Below are positions 15,468 through 24,134 of a DNA stretch of 37,975 bases, piece by piece. Source of the DNA: Streptomyces torulosus (GTDB taxonomy: Bacteria > Actinomycetota > Actinomycetes > Streptomycetales > Streptomycetaceae); assembly GCF_001419765.1 (NCBI RefSeq), contig NZ_LIRK01000189.1, positions 1-37,975 of the forward strand, given 5' to 3'. The notes beneath the pieces were generated by a model. That model saw nothing but the letters and a program-made list of their open reading frames with translations. It had not been told where the DNA came from and made no database searches. The position numbers were made by a program, and so were the translations under genes. Position 1 is the stretch's first letter. Each line of letters starts with the position of its first letter.

Positions 15468-17729
15468 ATGACGGCAACGGTGACAGCTGGACCCGGTGTG
15501 ACGACCGAGGCGTGGCGCGGCTTCGCCGGTGCCCACTGGCGCGATCGGGTCGACGTACGGGACTTCATCCAGGCCAACTACACGCCCTACGAGGGCGACG
15601 CGGCCTTCCTCGCCGGGCCGACCGAGCGGACGCTCGCCGTCTGGCACAAGGTCGCCCGGCTGTTCCCCGAGGAACGACGCCTGGGCATCCTCGACGTCGA
15701 CCCCGGACTGCCCTCCACCATCACCTCGCACCGGCCCGGCTTCATCGACCGCGACCGGGAACTGATCGTCGGCCTCCAGACCGACGCCCCGCTGCGGCGG
15801 GCCATCATGCCCAACGGCGGCCTGCGGATGGTGGAGAACGGGCTGAAGGCGTACGGCTACCAGGCCGACCCCTTCGTGAAGCGTGTCTTCGGGACCTACC
15901 GCAAGACCCACAACGACGGCGTCTTCGACGCCTACACCCCCGAGATGCGGGCCACCCGCAAGGCCGGCATCATCACCGGCCTGCCCGACGCGTACGGCCG
16001 CGGCCGGATCATCGGCGACTACCGGCGCGTCGCGCTCTACGGCACCGACCGGCTGATCGAGGCCAAGCGGGCCGAGCGGACCCTGCTGGACGCGCGGCCC
16101 TCCACCCCGGAGGTCATCCGCGACCGCGAGGAACTGGCCGAGCAGATAAGGGCGTTGGGAGAACTCGCGCAGATGGCCGCCTCGTACGGCTGCGACGTCT
16201 CCCGCCCCGCCGTCACCGCGCACGAGGCGGTGCAGTGGCTGTACCTCGGTTTCCTGGCGGCGGTGAAGGAGCAGAACGGCGCCGCGATGTCGCTGGGACG
16301 CACCTCCACCTTCCTCGACGTCTACCTCCAACGGGACCTGGAGGAGGGCACGATCGACGAGACCCGCGCCCAGGAACTCATCGACGACTTCGTGATCAAG
16401 CTGCGGATCGTGCGGTTCCTGCGCACCCCCGAGTACGACGCCCTGTTCTCCGGCGACCCGACCTGGGTGACGGAGTCCATCGGCGGTATCGGCGCCGACG
16501 GCCGCCCCCTGGTCACCCGCACCTCGTTCCGCTTCCTGCAGACCCTGTACAACCTCGGCCCCGCCCCCGAACCCAACCTGACCGTCCTGTGGTCGCCGCG
16601 GCTGCCCGAGGGGTTCAAGCGGTTCTGCGCGCAGGTCTCCATCGACACCAGCGCCATCCAGTACGAGTCCGACGACCTGTTGCGCCCCCGCACCGGCGAC
16701 GACACGGCGATAGCCTGCTGCGTCTCCGCGATGGCGGTGGGCCGGCAGATGCAGTTCTTCGGAGCGCGGGTCAACCTGGCCAAGGCGCTGCTGTACGCGG
16801 TCAACGGCGGCCGCGACGAGATGACCGGCGACCAGATCGCCCCCGCGACGCCCGCCCTGACCGGCGACTACCTGGACTACGAGGAACTGCGGGCGGCCTA
16901 CGACCGCACCCTTGACTGGCTGGCCGAGACCTACGTCAACGCGCTCAACGTCATCCACTACATGCACGACAAGTACGCCTACGAGCGCATCGAGATGGCC
17001 CTGCACGACCACCCCGTGCACCGCTTCATGGCGTGCGGCATCGCGGGCCTCTCCGTCGCGGTGGACAGCCTCTCCGCCGTCAAGCACGCCCGCGTGAAGG
17101 TCTTCCGGGACGCGTCGGGGCTCGCTGTCGACTTCCGCACCGAGGGCGAGTTCCCCGCGTACGGCAACAACGACGACCGCGCCGACCGCATCGCCGTCGA
17201 CCTCGTGGAGTCGTTCATGGCGAAGGTACGGCGCCACCCCACCTACCGGGACGCCGAGCACACCCAGTCGGTGCTGACCATCACCTCGAACGTCGTGTAC
17301 GGCAAGCACACCGGCAACACCCCCGACGGCCGCCGCGCCGGAGCCCCCTTCGCGCCGGGCGCCAACCCGATGAACGGACGGGACCTGCACGGGGTGGCCG
17401 CCTCGGCCCTCTCCGTCGCCAAGCTCCCGTACGAACAGGCCCGGGACGGCATCTCGCTGACGACGACGATCACACCCGAGGGACTCGGCCACGACCCGGC
17501 CGAGCGTCCGGGCCACCTGGTCGGCATCCTCGACGCCTACACGGCCTCCGGCGGCTTCCACATGAACGTCAATGTGCTGGACCGGGCCACGCTGGAGGAC
17601 GCCATGGAGCACCCGGAGAAGTACCCGGAGCTGACCGTCCGCGTCTCCGGATACGCCGTCAACTTCGTCCGCCTGACCCGCGAGCAGCAGCTCGACGTGA
17701 TCAGCCGCACCTTCCACGGAGCGCTGTGA
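15468..17729 (+). CDS. pflB: Pyruvate formate-lyase (formate C-acetyltransferase)
   Basis: PFL converts pyruvate and CoA to acetyl-CoA and formate using an oxygen-sensitive glycyl radical. This 753-residue protein is close to the usual length of about 760. The active-site cysteine pair is C417-C418 in [16 protein letters not shown], and the glycyl radical site is G728 in [10 protein letters not shown]. These agree with a true PFL rather than a glycerol dehydratase or choline lyase, as does the [14 protein letters not shown] block. The ATG at 15468 has GGGAG about 9 bases upstream. The activase gene overlaps its stop codon. Finding PFL in an aerobic filamentous actinomycete is unusual; the nearby boxes suggest induction at low oxygen. 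Confidence 0.97.
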   Translation: MTATVTAGPGVTTEAWRGFAGAHWRDRVDVRDFIQANYTPYEGDAAFLAGPTERTLAVWHKVARLFPEERRLGILDVDPGLPSTITSHRPGFIDRDRELIVGLQTDAPLRRAIMPNGGLRMVENGLKAYGYQADPFVKRVFGTYRKTHNDGVFDAYTPEMRATRKAGIITGLPDAYGRGRIIGDYRRVALYGTDRLIEAKRAERTLLDARPSTPEVIRDREELAEQIRALGELAQMAASYGCDVSRPAVTAHEAVQWLYLGFLAAVKEQNGAAMSLGRTSTFLDVYLQRDLEEGTIDETRAQELIDDFVIKLRIVRFLRTPEYDALFSGDPTWVTESIGGIGADGRPLVTRTSFRFLQTLYNLGPAPEPNLTVLWSPRLPEGFKRFCAQVSIDTSAIQYESDDLLRPRTGDDTAIACCVSAMAVGRQMQFFGARVNLAKALLYAVNGGRDEMTGDQIAPATPALTGDYLDYEELRAAYDRTLDWLAETYVNALNVIHYMHDKYAYERIEMALHDHPVHRFMACGIAGLSVAVDSLSAVKHARVKVFRDASGLAVDFRTEGEFPAYGNNDDRADRIAVDLVESFMAKVRRHPTYRDAEHTQSVLTITSNVVYGKHTGNTPDGRRAGAPFAPGANPMNGRDLHGVAASALSVAKLPYEQARDGISLTTTITPEGLGHDPAERPGHLVGILDAYTASGGFHMNVNVLDRATLEDAMEHPEKYPELTVRVSGYAVNFVRLTREQQLDVISRTFHGAL

Positions 17730-18472
17730 ACACCACCGCCGGGCCGGTGACCGGCCGCGTCCACTCCTGGGACCTGTCCACGGGAGTGGACGGGCCCGGG
17801 ACCCGGTTCGTCCTCTTCCTCAGCGGCTGCCCACTGCGCTGCCTCTACTGCGCCAACCCGGACACCTGGCACATGCGCGACGGCAAGGAGGCCACCGTCG
17901 ACGAGGTGACGGCCGAGATCGAGAAGTACCGGCCCTTCGTCACCACCGCCGGCGGGGGAGTGACGCTCACGGGCGGGGAGGCCTTGCTGCAACCCGCGTT
18001 CACGGCCGGTGTCCTCCGCCGTTGCAAGGAACTCGGCCTGCACACCGCGCTCGACACCTCCGGTTTCCTCGGTGCCCGCGCCACCGACGACCTGCTCGCC
18101 GACACCGACCTCGTCCTGCTGGACGTCAAGTCCTTCGACATCCGCACCTACCGGGCGCTGACGGGCGGGAACCTCTCCCCGACCCTCAGCTTCGCCACCC
18201 GCCTGGACCGGCTCGGCGTCCCCGTGTGGATTCGCTACGTCCTCGTCCCCGGCTGGACCGACGACCCGGCTGCCGTCGACGGGCTGGGTGCCTTCCTCGC
18301 CGGGCTGGGCAACGTCGACCGGGTGGACGTCCTGCCGTTCCACAAGCTCGGCGCCCACAAGTACGAGGCGCTCGGCATCCCCTTCCCGCTGCGCGACACC
18401 CCCACCCCGGACGCGGCACTGACGGAACGGGTCCGCGAACAGTTCCGGGAACACGGCCTGCGGGCCCTGTGA
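17726..18472 (+). CDS. pflA: Pyruvate formate-lyase activating enzyme (radical SAM)
   Basis: This 248-residue radical SAM enzyme generates the glycyl radical on PFL using a [4Fe-4S] cluster, SAM and a low-potential electron donor. The cluster motif is C35-x3-C39-x2-C42 in [16 protein letters not shown], followed by [14 protein letters not shown] (the SAM-binding GGE region, with Ala where Pro is usual) and [15 protein letters not shown]. The GTG at 17726 overlaps the pflB stop by four bases (GTGA), so the two are translationally coupled. Length fits the short PflA type without an extra ferredoxin domain. The usual donor, flavodoxin or ferredoxin, is not encoded nearby. A strong hairpin follows 7 bases after the stop. 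Confidence 0.96.
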   Translation: MNTTAGPVTGRVHSWDLSTGVDGPGTRFVLFLSGCPLRCLYCANPDTWHMRDGKEATVDEVTAEIEKYRPFVTTAGGGVTLTGGEALLQPAFTAGVLRRCKELGLHTALDTSGFLGARATDDLLADTDLVLLDVKSFDIRTYRALTGGNLSPTLSFATRLDRLGVPVWIRYVLVPGWTDDPAAVDGLGAFLAGLGNVDRVDVLPFHKLGAHKYEALGIPFPLRDTPTPDAALTERVREQFREHGLRAL

Positions 18473-18479
18473 CCCGGAC

Positions 18480-18517
18480 CGGAGCGCCGGCCGAGACGAC
18501 ACTCGGCCGGCGCTCCG
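18480..18517. terminator. Bidirectional terminator between pflA and the CBS-BON gene
   Basis: A 16-base perfect stem (18480-18495 with 18502-18517; inner arm GGAGCGCCGGCCGAG) closes a 6-base loop between two convergent operons. Confidence 0.82.
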
Positions 18518-18594
18518 TCTCACGTCCGGATCCCTGAGAGCCCGTTACGTCCGGGGCCGGGAAGGCACAGCGGCCCCCTGCGCTCCGGGCAGGA

Positions 18595-19305
18595 TCACCG
18601 TGCCGGGCGGGCGCCCAGGGGCCGCGGATCGAAGGCACCGATGTCGTCGACCCGGAACGTCAGCTCGCTCACGACGCCGACCACCCCGTCCACCCGCCAT
18701 GTGAGCCGGACGGCGACCGGGACGTCACCGCGCCGCTCCAGCCGGCCCTTCAGCTTCACCACACCGTCCCGCACCGACGCGGTGACGGCCCCCGGCGGCA
18801 GGCACAGCGCACGGGTCAGGACCTCCTCGGTCACGTCCCGGCGGATCTCCTCGTCCGTGCGCAGGAACACCCGCAGTAGATCCCGCCGGGTCGCGATGCC
18901 GATCAGCCGGTCCTCCTCGTCCACCACGGGCAACCGGTCGACACGGTGCCGCTCCATCACCCGCGCGGCGTCCGCGACACGCTGCTCCGGGTGCACCGTG
19001 ACGGCCGGCGACGACATCAGGTCCCCGGCGGTCACGGCCGGGGCCATGGCCGCCGCCCGACGGCCGGAGCGGCGCAGCGCGGGCCCGAGGAACCGCCGGG
19101 CCCGGCCCCGATCCGCCTCCACCGCCGCCTGCCGGCGGATCAGATCGGTCTCGGAGATCACTCCCACGACCTTGTCGTCGTGGTCCACCACGGGCAGACC
19201 GCTGATGCGGTACCGGTCCAGCAGCCGCGCCACCTCCTTGAACGACGTGTCCCGGCGCGCCTCGACGACCTCACGGGTCATCACCTCACCGACGATGCGC
19301 GTCAT
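18595..19305 (-). CDS. CBS-pair protein with C-terminal BON domain, in the ppdK operon
   Basis: This 236-residue protein has the same order as its paralogue at 8457-9161. CBS 1 is at about residues 5-58 (GEVMTREVVEARRDTSFKEV, ISGLPVVDHDDKVVGVISET). CBS 2 is at about 92-148 (DLMSSPAVTVHPEQRVADAA, VDRLPVVDEEDRLIGIATRR). The BON domain at about 158-215 contains ASVRDGVVKLKGRLERRGDV. A basic linker, RRFLGPALRRSGRRAAA, joins the CBS modules. The ATG at 19305 has AAGGAG 9 bases upstream, and the gene begins 16 bases after ppdK, so the two are cotranscribed. Adenylate sensing in step with PPDK, which turns ATP into AMP, is an attractive but unproven link. Confidence 0.9.
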   Translation of the reverse strand: MTRIVGEVMTREVVEARRDTSFKEVARLLDRYRISGLPVVDHDDKVVGVISETDLIRRQAAVEADRGRARRFLGPALRRSGRRAAAMAPAVTAGDLMSSPAVTVHPEQRVADAARVMERHRVDRLPVVDEEDRLIGIATRRDLLRVFLRTDEEIRRDVTEEVLTRALCLPPGAVTASVRDGVVKLKGRLERRGDVPVAVRLTWRVDGVVGVVSELTFRVDDIGAFDPRPLGARPAR

Positions 19306-19321
19306 GACGCACACTCCTTCC

Positions 19322-22015
19322 TCACCGGGTGTCGCCGCCGTCCGTCCCCGACAGCGCGGCCCGCCCGGCTTCGAGGCGGGCGACCGGCACGCGGAACGGG
19401 GAGCAGGAGACGTAGTCGAGACCGGCGGCGTGGAAGAAGTGCACGGACTCCGGGTCGCCGCCGTGCTCGCCGCAGACGCCGATCTTCAGGTCCGGTCGCA
19501 CCGCGCGGCCCTCCGCCACGGCGATCTCGACCAGCCGGCCCACGCCCTCACGGTCGATCGTCTCGAACGGGGACACCGTGAAGATGCCCTTGTCGAGGTA
19601 GGCGGAGAAGAACGCCGCCTCGACGTCGTCACGGGAGAAGCCCCAGGTGGTCTGGGTCAGATCGTTGGTGCCGAAGGAGAAGAACCGCGCCTCCTCGGCG
19701 ATCCTGCCCGCGGTGAGCGCGGCCCGCGGCAGCTCGATCATCGTGCCGACCGGGCACGAGAGGGCGACGCCCGACCGGTCGGCGACCTCCGCCAGGACCT
19801 GCTCCACCTCCTCACGGACGATCCGCAGCTCCTCGACGGTGTCGACGAGCGGTACCATGATCTCCGCCCGCGGGTCGCCTCCCGCCCGCAGCCGCTCCAC
19901 CACCGCCTCGGCGATCGCCCGCACCTGCATCGCGACCAGCCCCGGCGCGACCAGGCCCAGGCGTACCCCGCGCAGGCCGAGCATCGGGTTTTCCTCGTGC
20001 ATGCGGTTCACCGCGTCCAGCAGCTCCGCGTCGTGCGCGCTGGGCGGGCTGCCCTGCGCCTCGGCGGTCGCCAGACGGACGGCCAGCTCCGTGCGGTCGG
20101 GCAGGAACTCGTGGAGCGGCGGGTCGAGGAGCCGGATGGTCACGGGCAGCCCGTCCATCGCCTCCAGGATGCCGACGAAGTCCTGCCGCTGCAGCGGCAG
20201 CAGCGCGTCCAGCGCCTGCTCGCGCGCGGCGTCGGTCCCGGCGAGGATCATCGCCTCCACCAGCTGTCTGCGGTCGCCGAGGAACATGTGCTCGGTACGG
20301 CACAGCCCGATGCCCTCGGCACCGAACCGCCGCGCCCGCGCGGCGTCCTCGGGCGTGTCGGCGTTCGCCCGCACCCCGAGCCGCCGTACGCCGTCCGCCT
20401 GCCGCATGGCCCGGGCCACGGCGGCCACCAGCCCCGTCGGCTCCTCGTCCTGCCCGCCGGTCTCGAAGTAACGCATCACCGCGGAGTCGACCAGCGGAAC
20501 CGCCCCCGGGTACACAGCGCCCTCGGACCCGTCGACGGAGATGACGGTGCCCTCCTCGACGGTGGTGCCGCCCACGGTGAAGCGGCGCCCGTGCGGATCC
20601 ACCGTGATCTCCTCCGCGCCGCACACACAGACCTTGCCCATGCCGCGCGCGACCACGGCCGCGTGGCTGGTCTTGCCGCCTCGGCTGGTCAGCACGGCCT
20701 GGGCGGCGACCATGCCCGGCAGGTCGTCGGGGGTCGTCTCCTGCCGTACGAGGACGACCTTCTCCCCGGCGGCGGCCCGCCGTACCGCCTCGGCGGAGTC
20801 GAAGACGGCCGCGCCCACGGCGGCGCCCGGCGAGGCCGGGATGCCGTGCGCGAGGGCCTCACCGACGGCGGAGGTGTCGAAGCGGGGGAACATCAGCCGC
20901 GCCAGCCCGCTCCCGCCGACCCGCGTCAGCGCCTCGTCCTCGCTGATCAGACCCTCCTCGACCAGCTGGCCCGCGATGGCGAACGCCGCCTCCGCCGTCC
21001 GCTTGCCGACCCGGGTCTGCAGCATCCACAGCGTGCCGCGCTCAATGGTGAACTCGATGTCGCACAGATCCCGGTAGTGGGTCTCCAGGGTGCGCATGAG
21101 GTCCCGCAGCCGGGAGAACGACTCCGGGTCGATACGGCCCAGCTCGTCGAGCGGGACGGTGTTGCGGATGCCGGCGACGACGTCCTCGCCCTGCGCGTTG
21201 GGCAGGTAGTCGCCGTACAGGCCGGGCCGGCCGGTGGCCGGGTCGCGGGTGAAGGCGACACCGCTGCCGGAGTCGGCGCCGAGGTTGCCGAACACCATGG
21301 TCTGCACGGTGACGGCCGTGCCCAGGTCGTCGGGGATGTGCTCGCGGCGGCGGTAGAGCCGGGCGCGTTCGCCGTTCCAGGACTCGAAGACCGCGAGGAC
21401 CGCCCGGCGCAGCTGCTCGGCGGGCGACTGCGGGAAGTACTCGCCGGTCCGGTCGCGGATCAGCTCCTTGTACGCCTCGACCAGCTCGGCCAGGTCGGCC
21501 GCGTCCAGCCCCAGGTCGTCGGCGGCCCCCCGCCGCTCCTTCAGCCGGGCCATGACGCCCTCGAACAGCGCGCCGTCGACCCCCATGACCGTACTGCCGA
21601 ACATCTGCACGAGACGGCGGTAGGAGTCCCAGGCGAACCGCTCGTTCCCGGACACCTTGGCCAGGCCCAGCACGGACTCGTCGTTCAGTCCGACGTCGAG
21701 GATCGTCTCCATCATGCCGGGCATGGAGAAACGGGCCCCGGAGCGGACGGACAGCAGCAGCGGATCCGCGGGCTCGCCCAGCCGGCGTCCCGCCGCCCCT
21801 TCCAGGGCGGTCAGGTGCTCGGAGATCTCGCGGTCCAGACCGTCCGGTGCTGAGCCGGTGGCCAGAAAGGCCCGGCAGGCCTCGGTGGTGACGGTGAAGC
21901 CGGGCGGCACCGGCAGGCCCATCCGGGTCATCTCCGCCAGGTTGGCGCCCTTGCCACCGAGGAGACCGGCCATCTCCCGGCCGCCCTCGGCGAACTCGTA
22001 CACGTAACGGACCAT
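19322..22015 (-). CDS. ppdK: Pyruvate, phosphate dikinase
   Basis: PPDK interconverts pyruvate, ATP and Pi with PEP, AMP and PPi in the cytoplasm. The 897-residue protein has the normal length. The N-terminal ATP-grasp region carries GGKGANLAEMTRMGLPVPPG and RSGARFSMPGMMETILDVGL. The phosphohistidine domain holds H451 in SRGGKTSHAAVV, beside the regulatory Thr position T449. The C-terminal PEP/pyruvate barrel ends with C848 in KIGVCGEHGGDPES. The ATG at 22015 has AAAGGAG about 7 bases upstream. It lies 55 bases after the alcohol dehydrogenase and 16 before a CBS-BON gene: one leftward operon. In PPi-rich or starved cells it could run toward pyruvate and ATP, feeding PFL. Confidence 0.97.
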   Translation of the reverse strand: MVRYVYEFAEGGREMAGLLGGKGANLAEMTRMGLPVPPGFTVTTEACRAFLATGSAPDGLDREISEHLTALEGAAGRRLGEPADPLLLSVRSGARFSMPGMMETILDVGLNDESVLGLAKVSGNERFAWDSYRRLVQMFGSTVMGVDGALFEGVMARLKERRGAADDLGLDAADLAELVEAYKELIRDRTGEYFPQSPAEQLRRAVLAVFESWNGERARLYRRREHIPDDLGTAVTVQTMVFGNLGADSGSGVAFTRDPATGRPGLYGDYLPNAQGEDVVAGIRNTVPLDELGRIDPESFSRLRDLMRTLETHYRDLCDIEFTIERGTLWMLQTRVGKRTAEAAFAIAGQLVEEGLISEDEALTRVGGSGLARLMFPRFDTSAVGEALAHGIPASPGAAVGAAVFDSAEAVRRAAAGEKVVLVRQETTPDDLPGMVAAQAVLTSRGGKTSHAAVVARGMGKVCVCGAEEITVDPHGRRFTVGGTTVEEGTVISVDGSEGAVYPGAVPLVDSAVMRYFETGGQDEEPTGLVAAVARAMRQADGVRRLGVRANADTPEDAARARRFGAEGIGLCRTEHMFLGDRRQLVEAMILAGTDAAREQALDALLPLQRQDFVGILEAMDGLPVTIRLLDPPLHEFLPDRTELAVRLATAEAQGSPPSAHDAELLDAVNRMHEENPMLGLRGVRLGLVAPGLVAMQVRAIAEAVVERLRAGGDPRAEIMVPLVDTVEELRIVREEVEQVLAEVADRSGVALSCPVGTMIELPRAALTAGRIAEEARFFSFGTNDLTQTTWGFSRDDVEAAFFSAYLDKGIFTVSPFETIDREGVGRLVEIAVAEGRAVRPDLKIGVCGEHGGDPESVHFFHAAGLDYVSCSPFRVPVARLEAGRAALSGTDGGDTR

Positions 22016-22070
22016 GGCGTCACGCTCCTTTGTCCGACTTCCGGGGAGGTGTGCGGCGATGCGGCGGGAG

Positions 22071-23081
22071 TCACATCGCGAAGACGATGCGCGCCTTGAC
22101 CTGACCGTCGAGTACCTCGGCGATCGAGTCGTTGACCGCTTCCAGCGGGCGGGTCTCGTAGATCACCTTCGTGCGTCCGGCGGCGTGGAGCCGGAACACC
22201 TCGTCCAGGTCCTGGCGGGTACCCACGATCGAACCGATCACGGACGTGCCGTTGAGGACGGTGTCGAAGATCGGCACCCGGATGGTGCCGCCGGCGGGCA
22301 GGGCGACCATGACGAGCTTGCCGCCGCGCCTGAGACCGCCGTACACCGAGGCGAAGGCGCCCTCGTCGACGGCCAGCGCGATCGCCGCGTGGGCGCCGCC
22401 GTGCCGCTTGAGCACCTCCGCCGGGTCCTCCTTGCGGGCGTCGATCAGGATGTCGGCGCCCAGCTCACGGGCGAGGTCGAGCTTGTCGTCGGTGACGTCG
22501 ATCGCGGCGACGGTCGCTCCGGCGATCTTCGCGTACTGCACGGCGAGGTGGCCGAGACCGCCGATCCCGGAGACCGCCACCAGCTGGGTGGGACGTACCT
22601 CGGCGACCTTCAGGGCCTTGTACGTGGTGACTCCGGCGCAGGTCAGCGGGGCCGCGTCGCGCGGGTCGATGCCGTCGGGCACGGGGGCGGCGAAGTCCGC
22701 CGAGGCGAGCATCTTCTCCGCGTAGCCGCCGTCCACGCCGTAGCCGGTGTTCCGCTGCCGCTCGCACAGCGTCTCCCAGCCGGACAGGCAGTGCTCGCAC
22801 CGCCCGCAGGCCCAGCCCAGCCAGGGCACGGCCACCCGCTGCCCGATCTCCAGGTGGGTCACCCCGTCGCCGAGCGCCTCGACGACACCGACGCCCTCGT
22901 GGCCGGGGACGAACGGGAGGGTGGGCCTGACCGGCCAGTCGCCGTGCGCGGCGTGGATGTCGGTGTGGCACAGCCCGGACGCCTCCACCCGGATACGGAC
23001 CTGGCCGGGGCCGGGCTGCGGATCGGGCCGCTCCTCGATCACCAAGGGCCGGCCGAACGACGTGACCACTGCTGCCTTCAT
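22071..23081 (-). CDS. Zinc-dependent alcohol dehydrogenase (AdhA/AdhT type)
   Basis: This 336-residue medium-chain dehydrogenase probably interconverts ethanol or other primary alcohols with aldehydes using NAD(H). Catalytic zinc ligands are C38 (ASGLCHTDIHAAHGDWP), H61-E62 (FVPGHEGVGVVE) and C148. The structural zinc is held by C92, C95, C98 and C106 (WACGRCEHCLSGWETLC). The Rossmann loop is GIGGLGHLAV at 172-181. The sequence is typical of propanol-preferring bacterial enzymes. The ATG at 23081 has GGGAG about 8 bases upstream. It heads the adh-ppdK-CBS operon and is divergent from the response regulator, with three palindromes between them. A similar gene lies in the OsdR region of S. coelicolor. 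Confidence 0.95.
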   Translation of the reverse strand: MKAAVVTSFGRPLVIEERPDPQPGPGQVRIRVEASGLCHTDIHAAHGDWPVRPTLPFVPGHEGVGVVEALGDGVTHLEIGQRVAVPWLGWACGRCEHCLSGWETLCERQRNTGYGVDGGYAEKMLASADFAAPVPDGIDPRDAAPLTCAGVTTYKALKVAEVRPTQLVAVSGIGGLGHLAVQYAKIAGATVAAIDVTDDKLDLARELGADILIDARKEDPAEVLKRHGGAHAAIALAVDEGAFASVYGGLRRGGKLVMVALPAGGTIRVPIFDTVLNGTSVIGSIVGTRQDLDEVFRLHAAGRTKVIYETRPLEAVNDSIAEVLDGQVKARIVFAM

Positions 23082-23171
23082 GGAATGCTCCCGGAACTCT
23101 GTCGACGCGATGCCGTTCCAGGCTCGGCCGCACCCGGATGCGGCGGCAGGTGCTGGACGTCCTCGCGGGTG

Positions 23172-23227
23172 GGGCCGACCGGCCCCCGTGGTCCCGGTAG
23201 GGCCTTCAGGCCCTGGCCCTTCGGCCC
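23172..23227. promoter_or_regulatory. Triple DevR/OsdR-like boxes in the adh / response regulator spacer
   Basis: GGGCCGACCGGCCC (23172-23185), GGGCCTTCAGGCCC (23200-23213) and TGGCCCTTCGGCCC (23214-23227) lie between divergent starts at 23081 and 23316. The first two fit every fixed position and have arms of five to seven bases; the third has one mismatch and directly abuts the second. Each outer box is about 90 bases from one start codon, a symmetric layout that suggests co-control and autoregulation. Confidence 0.65.
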
Positions 23228-23315
23228 CGGATCACGGAGGATCAGCGGTAGACAGTGGCCGGTCGCCCCACGGGGGCCGGCGTGAGAGCGACGCAGAGCG
23301 AACGAGGAGCATTCG

Positions 23316-24008
23316 ATGGCGGACGGCGACCGGCCCGGCCCCGACAACCCGATCCGGGTCTTCCTGCTGGACGACCACGAGGTGGTACGGCGCGGAGTGC
23401 ACGACCTGCTGAACGACGAGCCGGACATCACCGTGGTCGGTGAGGCCGCCAACGTCGAGCAGGCCCTGGTCCGGGTCCCCGCCCTGCGCCCCCACGTGGC
23501 GGTGCTGGACGTGCGCCTGCCGGACGGCGACGGGGTGACCGTGTGCCGGGAACTGCGCTCGAGCATGCCGGAGCTGGCCTGTCTGATGCTGACCTCGTTC
23601 GACGACGAGGAGGCCCTGCTGGACTCGATCATGGCGGGCGCGTCCGGGTATGTGCTGAAGCAGATCCAGGGCTCCGACCTGGTGTCCGCCGTCCGCACGG
23701 TCGCCGCCGGCCAGTCGCTCCTCGACCCCAGCGCCACCGCCCGGCTGATGGCGCGGCTGCGGCAGGGTCAGGAGCCGGAGCCCGAGCCGGACGCCCTGCC
23801 GGGCCTGACCGAACGGGAGCGGGAGATCCTGGCGCTGATCGGTGAGGGGCTGACCAACCGCCAGATCGGTCAGCGGCTCTACCTCGCCGAGAAGACCGTC
23901 AAGAACCACATCTCCCGGCTGCTGGCCAAGCTCGGGGTGGAGCGGCGCGTCCAGGCCGCCGTCATCGCCACCCAGGCCGCCGACCGGCTCAAGCAGGACG
24001 GCAGCTGA
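23316..24008 (+). CDS. NarL/LuxR-family response regulator, DevR/OsdR-like
   Basis: This 230-residue regulator has a receiver domain at about residues 12-130 with acidic pocket D19-D20, phospho-acceptor D65 ([13 protein letters not shown]), T93 and K115. The LuxR helix-turn-helix at about 163-215 contains [20 protein letters not shown] and the recognition helix [18 protein letters not shown]. This recognition helix and the KxxLDPS-like linker are of the DevR/DosR type; orthology to OsdR (SCO0204) is inferred from sequence style and gene neighbourhood. The ATG at 23316 has GAGGAG 7 bases upstream. No histidine kinase is adjacent, so its partner must be elsewhere. The boxes in its promoter suggest that it controls itself and the island. 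Confidence 0.92.
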   Translation: MADGDRPGPDNPIRVFLLDDHEVVRRGVHDLLNDEPDITVVGEAANVEQALVRVPALRPHVAVLDVRLPDGDGVTVCRELRSSMPELACLMLTSFDDEEALLDSIMAGASGYVLKQIQGSDLVSAVRTVAAGQSLLDPSATARLMARLRQGQEPEPEPDALPGLTEREREILALIGEGLTNRQIGQRLYLAEKTVKNHISRLLAKLGVERRVQAAVIATQAADRLKQDGS

Positions 24009-24026
24009 CGTCCGGGGCGAGCCGCG

Positions 24027-24040
24027 GGGCCGAACGTCCC
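24027..24040. promoter_or_regulatory. DevR/OsdR-like box upstream of gap
   Basis: GGGCCGAACGTCCC fits GGGNC-N4-GNCCC fully and is the exact reverse complement of the box at 14436. It lies 95 bases upstream of the gap start. A right half-site with GGCCC ends at 24062, 22 bases on. Confidence 0.6.
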
Positions 24041-24134
24041 CCGGCCCGCCCCCGTCCGGCCCAAGCCCGGTCGCGTCCCCGTCCCGCAGTCTGGCGGTCG
24101 ACGGACGAGGACACTGATCGGGAGGGCGACTGAC

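Noticed and set aside
14817..17717. A 966-codon open frame on the - strand
   Set aside because: It lies opposite pflB and the DoxX-like gene, has no recognisable domain and has the composition of a shadow frame.
18641..21853. A 1070-codon open frame on the + strand
   Set aside because: It lies opposite ppdK and a CBS-BON gene, which have full family motifs. The translation is low-complexity and Arg/His/Gly-rich, as expected for an antisense frame in high-GC DNA.
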